A stretch of DNA of 64,000 bases from assembly GCF_000003195.3 (NCBI RefSeq), contig NC_012871.2, forward strand, positions 19,226,658 to 19,290,657. The letters are read 5' to 3'. The position numbers and the translations under genes are program-made. Source of the stretch: Sorghum bicolor (lineage: Eukaryota; Streptophyta; Magnoliopsida; Poales; Poaceae). Shown here one piece after another: positions 55,909-64,000 of this stretch (position 1 is the first letter of the stretch; each line of letters starts with the position of its first letter). The notes beneath the pieces are model-generated. The model searched no databases. It was given only the letters and a program-made list of their open reading frames with translations, and had not been told where the DNA came from.

Positions 55909-58530
55909 CTAGTTGTCTTGGGATTCGTTGGGTGGCGCAGTCGGTGCTTCCGGCAGCGCCTCTTCTTCATGTATAGTTATCTTCTCTTTCTACACCTGAC
56001 TCGGTGCTACGGTCTCCTCTGGATAATTCTGTTTAAACTGTATGTCTTCAGACCTTACCACTTCTCCTTCATAGTCTGCCCATCCGTCCTTGATGATTTG
56101 CCTCTTCTGGTTGTGGTTACGTCGCTTTCTGACCTGCTTAGAGTCTTCAACGATATAGTTAGGGTCAGTAAAATAGCGGCGTAACTTCTCTGAGGGGAAG
56201 TGCATATGGACTTCTCCAGTTCCAATGTAGATGATTGCTTTAACGGTGCTGAGGAACGGTCTTCCAAGGATGATGGATGGATCGTATTCGTCTTCTCCCA
56301 TGTCAATAACCTGAAAGTCTATGTAGACAAAATGATCGTCTATTTTGATAGGGACATTAGTTACTGTACCTTTAACCTCTCAAGATGTCTGATCTGCCAT
56401 CTGGAGCTGAATGTATGTTGGTTTTAGGGGCATGGTTCCGAACAAGAGCCGATAGGTGACTGCGTCCATTATGTTGACGCCCGATCCGGTGTCACAAGTC
56501 GTCTTGTAGAAGTTGTACCCATTGATGGAGCAATATATGCTTGGCATTCCTGGGTCGTCCTTCTTGGTCAGAAACGGTGACTTAAGTTGGTGATCTTAAC
56601 CTCCATGAACTGCACTGACCATCTTAGCTGACTCGGTCCACACTTGCTTGTTCCTGTTCCTCCTATTGGTCCTCTTCCTTGGTTCACGTTTGGATTGATC
56701 TGGGATTTGTGTAGTCTTGTTTTTGAAGGAAAATGTCTCCTTCCTCCCTTTGATGTAGAAACTGATCTTGGCAGCACTAGCCTAGATGACAGCTCCCGAG
56801 GTGTTTATGAATGGCCTCCCTAAGATGATGGGTGCCCTCTCATCATTACCGGTCTCTATTACCACGAAGTCTGCTGGGGCGTACAAGGTACCAACTTGGA
56901 CACAAAGGTTCTTCAATATTCCTTTTAGGAAACATAATGCCTGATCTGCAAACTGCAAACACATGGTTGTTTCTACTAAAGGATATGTAAAGAATTTTTC
57001 ATAGAGTACCCTGGGCATAATGTTGACACTAGAGCCAAAGTCGTAGAGTGCTTCTGGGAAGTCCACCATGCTGATAGAGAACGGGATGACGGGGCATCCA
57101 GGATCGCCTCTCTTGACCGGCAGAAGGTCAGTAGTAACTTCAGTGACGGGGTTACTCCAGTAATTACCTATCAAAGATGTCTACAAGATTTGCAGATTCT
57201 AATCCTTCCGGTTGTGATGGTATACTGGGGTTAGTAGCAGGAACAGCAGCAACTATTTGATTTAACTGAGATTCAATCATTTTATTAAAGCTAATTTGAT
57301 TCTTGATGGCAGTAGAGAAATTATCCATTCTGTTATTTATATTTTCTAGCATTTTATCATTAGATGTCAATTTCTTAGATAGGTTATCCATTAGCTTTCC
57401 TTGATTAGACACTAACTCTCTCAAAGGTGGAAAATTATTATTGTTGTAAGAATTGTTACCTTGATAATTACCTGAGTAGTTAGGCCTCTGTTGATTCCAA
57501 CCTTGATTTTGTTGAGGACGGTTGTAGTAGTAGTAGTTGTTGTTGTTGATGTAGTTCACATCCTCGAGTATCTTAGGGCAGTGGTTGCCTGAGTGTCCAA
57601 TATCTCCACACTCCTCACAAGTCATGTGAGAGTCGTAGATGTGCATAACTTCTTTCTTATCTCTAGCTCTATCATCGAGCATCTTCATGAGCAGGTCTAG
57701 CTTAGCAGACAACATGTCTACCTCCTTGAGTTGATGCATACCTTCACCTTTCTTGCGTGTCTGGGTCCTTTCCTCATTCCAGCTTTGGATGGACGCCATC
57801 TTCTCCACAAGAGCTGTGGCTTGTGATATGGTAAGTGATAGGAATGCTCCTCCAGCTGCAGCATCCATGGTCTCTCGGGCACTATTGCCGAGCCCATGAT
57901 AAAACGTCTGCATCCGTAGCTAGCTCTCCATTCCATGATGGGGACATTCTAGGATGTAGTCTTGGAAGCGCTCCCATGCTTCTGGAACAGATTCATCATG
58001 TTGTTGCTAAAAACTTGTAATTTTCCCACGGAGAGCATTGGTCTTGCCCATGGGAAAGAACTTAGCTAGAAAGTTCGTGGAGCAGAGTGCCCACGTAGTA
58101 TTCTTCTCCTTAGCATAAAACCACTACTTCGCTCTTCCTAACAATGAGAATGGGAAGAGGCGAAGTAGTATAGCATCTCTAGGGACTCCTAATATGGTGA
58201 ATGTGCTGCAAATCTCCAAGAAGTGTTGGAGATGAGCACTAGCATCTTCATGTGCCTTCCCACAGAACTGGTTGGATTGCACCATGTTGATAAGTCCAGG
58301 CTTGAGCTCAAAGTTGCCATCGATCTCTGCAGTAGGTCCAGTGCGGATGTTGTCCGTAGTGGGAGTTGAGAACTCACGGATCGATTTGTTTGCCATGGCT
58401 TCGAACTCTGAAGACAAGTTCCAGTGATCTTCTTGATTGGATGAAGCTTCTTGCTGAAGTGTTGATGATCTCTTCTTGAGCTTGGCTCTTGTTTTTCTGA
58501 ATAATGCTTCGGGATTGTCAACAAAATTTC
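55909..58530 (-). pseudogene. gag-pro: Family-C gag with zinc knuckle and two tandem retropepsins, several stops
   Basis: The most complete C coding region: gag from about 58524 (SEFEAMANKSIREFSTPTTDN, LLRLFPFSLLGRAK), CEECGDIGHSGNHC, Asn/Tyr linker, protease 1 (ALYDFGSSVNIMP, IILGRPF), basic linker, protease 2 (CDTGSGVNIM near 56493, IILGRPFLSTV), acidic tail. The gag ATG seen at 52272 is lost by a small deletion. In-frame stops include TAG at 58122, 58007, 57927, 56782 and 55990, TAA near 56597 and TGA near 56390. The tandem protease order agrees with 8881-10824, so the duplication belongs to the family. No RT or integrase follows. Confidence 0.85.
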
Positions 58531-58677
58531 CTAGAAGATGTCATACATTACCCTGCATAAGATAAAATAGAAAAATATCGGGGTAAAACTGTATGAGAGA
58601 ATTGATAAGCTCAATAATATTAGTGATGCGAATGATAACTCAAAATCCTATATTCATTCCTCATTAGTAATCAACCT

Positions 58678-58695
58678 TCCCCGGCAACGGTGCCA
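58678..58695 (-). other. Primer binding site, minus-strand family C
   Basis: TGGCACCGTTGCCGGGGA on the minus strand. Confidence 0.85.
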
Positions 58696-58702
58696 AAAAT
58701 GC

Positions 58703-60359
58703 TAGTTGCGTATTCTTAACATCATTACCAAAAGTAGACTAAGTTTTCTAAATCTGATAATGGTGCCAAAAATGCCAAACCTATCTCTCATACCACTTAA
58801 GCCAAGTTGTCATCCCCAGCATGACATGAGAGACGCGGTATTGAAATATGCAATCGCTCATCTAAATAAATAATGAATGTGATCTGCAAGCGCACAGATT
58901 AATACCGATGTATTATTTTAACAGGGAAGTATTCCAGGTATCGTTATTTATATTTTTACAACTGGGAAGGGATTAGTAATCATCAATGTTGATTATAGAA
59001 TGGAATATAAGATTGAGTATCTATCATTGCATGTCTAATTGAGAACATTTATCTAATTCTTTCATACAGGGATAAGTGTCACATAAAGGATATATAAAGT
59101 AATGAATAGTGACAAAGGGAATTAATCTGATCAGCATAACTTAGCCACATATAAATATGATAAGCATCTCAATTAGATATTCTAGAAAGTCATTAGCATG
59201 GTATTAGAATGAACTACAAGAATATTTCCTAAGTTATTCTCAACTATACAGTCTAGCATTATCATAGTTAGTGCAAGCATACTTAGCAATCATTGCGAGA
59301 CAGGACTACGCCCATGCATAGTGATATTAGCAAGGAATATGAGAAACATCGTAATCACTCCCCTGTAATAATGTTGCTCTGCCAGCCCAATACACGAGAG
59401 GGGGACTATATAAGAATCAATGAAGCTGTCACTATCACGAACTACCCCGCGATCTGGCATATTGGGTACAATCGTAGATAAATACGGTATAAGCACCATG
59501 CCTACACAATATCTATCATTTACCCATGGATCCAATGGATAAACTCTATACGATCCTAAACATGTATATAGATCCAATCTAACTAAGCCAAGTATATAAC
59601 TATGATAAACTAAGAACAATATAATCTTGAATATAAACAAGTAGAGCAAAGTCATAAGCAATATATTGAAGTAGAACAAAGTCATATTCATAATATTGAA
59701 GAACAAAGATGAACAATTAGAAGAACAATTAGAGAATTACCAAGAATCCTCTTGATAGATCCAGAAACCAATCGAAGATTGACTCCTTCTAGTTCTAATC
59801 CTATGTAGTTATGCTAATCTAGATGTCTAATTGATGTGGTGGCTCTAGGTTTGATCAGAGGCTTCTTCTCCCTTGAGGAATAATGAATTAGGATTGAGAG
59901 GCTCTCTCCTCCAGGGGCCAGGGGGTCTGGTTTTATAGTCCCTTCAAGTGAATATGGGCCGTTGGATCAAACCGACATTGATTGAACGGTTATCCTTGAT
60001 CCTTTAGGTCGGTGGAGATTGATCCCGAAAGAGAGTCCTGATTGGACTCAGCAGGGGGGCGGGCGCCCTGGTCTCCTAGGCGGGCGCCCAGGGCCAGGCC
60101 CCGTTTCGCCTCCGCTTCGTTCCCGTGGCTTCTAGAGTCTTCTAGATGTAAGATAATTGCGCGGCACGTTGATATCTCTATGTAATCCCGACGTGTGGGC
60201 CTTTCTTCCATATTTCTTGATAACCCCCTACAGAAATAGACAAACACCAAAACTTATGGAATTCTATCAGATAAAACCCTAAGTCTAGATGTTGATTTCA
60301 TTGGGATCCTTTTCTTTGTTTATTTGATAATTAAATTTTTTACTTAAGTACCATCAACA
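58703..60359 (-). repeat. Family-C 5' LTR (right end of the array)
   Basis: 1657 bases; the 3' terminus is mutated (ACGCAACTA instead of ACCCAACA) and the 5' terminus reads TGTTGATGG. The sequence right of it is family-F leader, so this is the right boundary of the C insertion. Confidence 0.9.
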
Positions 60360-60384
60360 CCCCGCACCATCCGTTTCAACCACC

Positions 60385-62676
60385 ATGGCCAGGTCACTCT
60401 GCGACTATTCCACCCCCGCTGTTGCCAACGTTCTCGTTGAGCCTACAGTCAACACTCGGAATGGAAACTTCAAGCTTCGCACTGGCCTACTCACGATGGT
60501 GCAGGCAAACCAGTTCTATGGTTTGCCAAGTGAGGACGCAAACGCGCATCTACAGAACTTTCTTGAGCTGTGCGAAACCATCATCTTCAAGGATGTCGCA
60601 CCTAAAAGTGTCAAGCTCCGGTTGTTTCCCTTCTCCCTCTCGGGGAAGGCGAAGCAATGGTTCTACCAGAGCAAGGAAGCTGTCAACACGTGGGACAAAT
60701 GTTCCGCGGCATTCCTCGCAAAATTTTTCCCCATGAGCAAAACAAATGCTCTGAGGGGAAAGATATCAAACTTCTAGCAGACTTCACTTGAATCCATTCC
60801 TGAGGCTTGGGAAAGGCTCGAGGAGTACATCCGGGCCTGCCCCCACCATGAGAAGGAAGATTGGTTGGTGCTTCAGAATTTCTATGAGGGGCTCACACGC
60901 ATGTCTAAGGGGCACGTCGATGCTGTTGCTGGAGGTGTGTTCCTCTCCCTGACCATGGAGAATGCTACGGCATTAATTGAGAAGATGGTAGCCAACCAGA
61001 GTTGGGGAGAGGGACGCAAAACACAAAAAGGCATGCATACCGTGAAGGAGACGGATCTACTTGCCACAAAAATAGACCTACTAATGAAGAGATTGGACGG
61101 ATAGGCCATCGGCATCGTACAAGCCATCGACTCATGCATGACGTGTGAGGAATGTGGGAATGTTGGCCACATGGGGATCAATTACCCTGAAACCCAAGAG
61201 GACGCATCATTCATCAACAACAGGTTCCGCCAACAATAGCAAGGTAATGGGTGGAACAACCAGAACCGCCCCCAAGGTAAATACTCCAGTTTTTCCTCCC
61301 AGCCTTCGCTGAAAGATCTTGTTCTAGGTCAGGCCAAAAACAATGAAAATCTTGTTAAAAAGCTTTCTGAAAATGATCAAATGTTTGTCAACGGAAATAC
61401 AAAGCTTGGTGGCCTGACCCTTTCTGTTAGAGATCAGCTAGCTTTTCATAAGAAGATCGAGTTAAAAGTAGCTCAGCTTGCTTCTGCCGCTAAAGCTGTT
61501 GTTTATCCTGATTTTGTGGAAAATGTAAATGCGGTGACCACGACAGGGGGTAAGACCACTCGTGATCCCCCTTATCCTAACCATAAGACAAGAAGGGCGC
61601 CACTGCAACAGGAGGAAACACAGGCAGAAGGGCCGGCTCAACCATCAGAAGAATCCATGGAAGACGAGCCGACCCCAAACAACTATGGGGACACCATGAT
61701 GCTACCCTTTCCCACAAGAGAAAGGAGGAAAAAGAAGGATGGAGATGAACAATTCCTCCGCTTCGTGGAAATGGTCGAAAAGACCCACGTCAGTGTACCA
61801 TTGATGGATGTCTTGCATATTCTGTCCTACTCCAAGTTCATCAAGGACATCATCAACAAGAAGCGACCATTGCCGTCCACTGAAGTTGTCAAGCTGACAG
61901 AATAATGTAGCGCAGCTATACTCAGTGAGTTGCCTGAGAAGAAGTAGGATCCTAGGTGCCCCACAATCTCTTGCTCAATTGGGGCCCAGCAATTTGACCA
62001 CGCCCTATGTGATTTGGGGGCGAGTGTGAGCGTCATGCCGAAATCAGTCTTTGACGGGCTGAGCTTCACCAACTTGGAGCCAACCACCCTGACACTCCAG
62101 TTGGCAGACTCGTCAGTCCGGTACCCGGCAGGGATTGCTCAAGACATCCCTGTCAAGATCAGAGGATACTATGTTCCAGTGGATTTTGTGCTGCTCAACA
62201 TGGAGCTCACTAAGGAAACACCACTAATCCTGGGAAGACCATTCTTGAGTACGGCTGGAGAAATCCGCTTCAACATTGATGGCCAAGAATAGAAGTTCAA
62301 GTTCAGGCCACGTCGTCAACAAGAGTGCAACATGATACGCATCCTCAATGGGCTAAACCCCCAAGGCATCACGCAGGTTGAGATCCAGCCTCAACTTATT
62401 AAAAATACAAAAATATCTAAGAAAAATCCAGAGCCAAAAGAAAAGGTGGCTCCTAAGAAAAATAATAAGGAGTAGAAAAAGAAAATAGCTCCTGAAATGA
62501 ATGAAAAGAGGGACGAAGTCCCCAAGCCTTCACAACCGAAGCAGGTGTGGAAACCAAAGCAGAAGGTTGAACAAACTTCCACACCTCCAAAGGTGATACT
62601 GCTAAAGTGGAGGCCCAAGGAGGTGCAACTGTCTACTCCTCCTAAGACGGATGTGCCATCATCAAGAAAGAAGTAA
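60385..62676 (+). pseudogene. gag-pro: Family-F gag-protease: 763-codon frame with seven in-frame stops and no frameshift
   Basis: ATG at 60385 opens MARSLCDYSTPAVANVLVEP. Gag core VKLRLFPFSLSGKAKQWFY and CPHHEKEDWLVLQNFYEGL; a knuckle with one Cys lost (CEECGNVGHMGINY); protease PTISCSIGAQQFDHALCDLGAS with active site DLG, then LILGRPFLSTA; finally a Lys/Pro-rich basic tail to the TAA at 62674. In-frame stops: TAG at 60775, 61102, 61237, 61945, 62290 and 62473, and TAA at 61903. The frame is otherwise kept for 2.3 kb, unlike D pol with its frameshifts. It has a single protease, not two. No RT or integrase follows before the next promoter. Confidence 0.85.
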
Positions 62677-63110
62677 TGGGAGAAGAGTCCTGCTCAACGG
62701 ACTATAAAGATGAGCCCTTGGCGAAGGTAAATCGGTAGGTTATCCCTAGTTATGTTTTTACTTATAAAAAAATATAAATATATATTTTCTTTTTACTTAT
62801 TTATTTATTTTGAATAGATTCTATCTATTTATGTTTTGAATAAATGGTGCATTTGTTGTATTTATGAGTAGTCCATATTGCCCCTATGATCTCTTCTTCA
62901 TTTTTGAATCTTTGTGATCATGGGTATCAATCACTCATAAATGCATGATAGTGTGACAGCTTTTAGAAAGTTTTCAAAATTCAAAACTCTATCCCACACA
63001 CTATCACTCTGATTCCACTACGCATCACAATTCATCATAACCAGTATCGCGAAATACTCAGAGAGGGAAAGAAATACCCGAAAGACTGAGGCCGACTGGT
63101 GGACCTAGTT
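62677..63110 (+). other. Spacer between F gag-protease and internal promoter
   Basis: AT-rich with poly-T/A runs near 62760-62820. No gene; pol is absent here as well. Confidence 0.6.
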
Positions 63111-63245
63111 GTGCGGCCGCACCACCCCTAGCTCCGCCAATCGGCCCCAATCTTTTTTCCCTTCCTCTTCTACACTGATTAGCATCACGTCCATGGTTAC
63201 GATCAAGTTGTTTCCAGATCAGAGACTGCGTTAGCACCTATAAAA
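63111..63245 (+). promoter_or_regulatory. Internal promoter of the family-F extra ORF
   Basis: The palindrome GTGCGGCCGCAC (63111-63122) lies 117 bases before TATAAAA (63239-63245). The F LTR has the same palindrome 128 bases before its TATA. Confidence 0.6.
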
Positions 63246-63335
63246 TCCTCCATAGGCCTCTTCTCTTCTCACACCAACCATTTCTCATCTCCCTCTTTTG
63301 AAGATTGCTAAGCTCTCCATTCTTCAGTAGTGACC

Positions 63336-63865
63336 ATGTCTAGCTATGCCCTCTCGCTGATCAAGGCTCCCAAGACCATAGCCAATCTAGACATAGCACC
63401 TTACCAAGAGAGTTATAGCAAGGAGGTCCATGTTGAGAAGAGAAAGCCGTTAGCGTTGTTACCAGCAAACCACAAAGCACCCACCAATAGCGCCGCCAAC
63501 ATAACCGCTACTGCCCGTTCGTCCACTAGCAACAAAGGACTTAAGAGACAAGCCCCTAGTGGTGATAGGTAAGGCAATCATGCTAGTAGCAAGTTGGGTG
63601 GCAAGGCCAAGAAGATGGAATCATCCAGTACTCTCCCTTGGATCAGGAGGCACTGCCACAACCGTCAATCAAGCGTCGTGCAAGACAGTACGAGAGCAAC
63701 GATGAAGAAGATGATCCCAATATCATTGCCGAGCTTTTAGCTAAGCAGGCTAGCCTACGTGCTGAGTTACAGGTTTTAGAAGACGACCTAGAGGAAAAGA
63801 ATACTGAGATTAGGAACCTCAGTGATGATGTTAATAGGTTTCGCTTCAAGTTAATACTAACTTAG
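63336..63865 (+). pseudogene. Family-F extra ORF, one stop and a frame change
   Basis: ATG at 63336 opens MSSYALSLIKAPKTIANLD; TAA at 63570 stops it after 78 residues. A second frame covers 63638-63865 with KRRARQYESNDEEDDPN, then a heptad-like Leu/Glu stretch (LRAELQVLEDDLEEKNTEI). The plan (polar N-terminus, KRR motif, acidic patch, coiled coil) parallels the intact D protein at 28611-29240, although I see little direct sequence identity. Function unknown. Confidence 0.55.
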
Positions 63866-64000
63866 AAAGGTCGCTGAAGCCTTAGGTGTTGGACGCCTTG
63901 TTTAAGATCTTTAGACCATACCTCCTGCACAAATCTTTGTTTAGGCACATTTTTCCTTTTCACAATATTTATGTTTTAAATATTTTTTCCTTCCAATGTA
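63866..64000 (+). other. Family-F 3' noncoding start, cut by the window end
   Basis: AT-rich, no frame. The F 3' LTR is expected beyond the window. Confidence 0.4.

Overview
This window is plant nuclear heterochromatin, most likely from a grass. Nearly all of it is LTR retrotransposons nested in one another. I see no intact host gene, rRNA, tRNA or CRISPR. The grass call rests on Athila-lineage Ty3/gypsy elements (tRNA-Asp-type primer sites, Athila gag/protease, an ATHILA ORF-1-type protein) and a chromovirus-type LTR with TGTAACA/TGTTACA ends and an initiator-Met primer site. Genus is not determinable by eye. Family letters below are mine.

Layout. 1-5402: part of a minus-strand Tekay/Del-like chromovirus (ORF, leader, primer site, 3.9-kb LTR), inserted in the LTR of a plus-strand family-B element (5403-8880: 5'-cut LTR, gag, 3' LTR fragment). 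That B copy sits in the gag of a plus-strand family-C element (8881-12236, 23207-25645: zinc knuckle, two tandem proteases, 3' LTR). C is interrupted at 12237-23201 by a family-A element with a GAGAC target duplication; A carries a 3.4-kb tandem duplication that includes its 5' LTR. C sits in the reverse transcriptase of a family-D element (25646-31753 plus 38776-38883: RT, RNase H, integrase, internal promoter, extra ORF, 3' LTR). D's 3' LTR holds a second A element (31754-38770). 38884-39245 and 48534-48807 are unclassified DNA split by a complete, young minus-strand B element (39246-48533, target duplication GACAA). 48808-64000 is a plus-strand family-F element whose LTR holds a solo A-like LTR (49943-51145) and whose leader holds a minus-strand C array (about 51965-60359).

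How the parts relate. Only D shows RT/RNase H/integrase. B has gag, protease and an ATHILA-type ORF; C has gag and two proteases; F has gag, protease and a small ORF; A has a 70-codon ORF and a catalytically gutted relic of the C protease pair. B, C, F and A therefore look non-autonomous and would need RT and integrase from D-like elements. In B, D and F the extra ORF lies behind its own TATA box, and the GC-rich palindrome upstream of that TATA matches the palindrome in the promoter of LTRs of the same family.

Most notable signals: a near-copy of the histone H3 tail starting the chromovirus ORF; the duplicated retropepsin of family C; decayed primer-site copies inside the ends of four LTR families; matching LTR/internal promoter palindromes; covarying hairpins in U5 and the 3' untranslated region; and a rearrangement junction made of two consecutive perfect hairpins.
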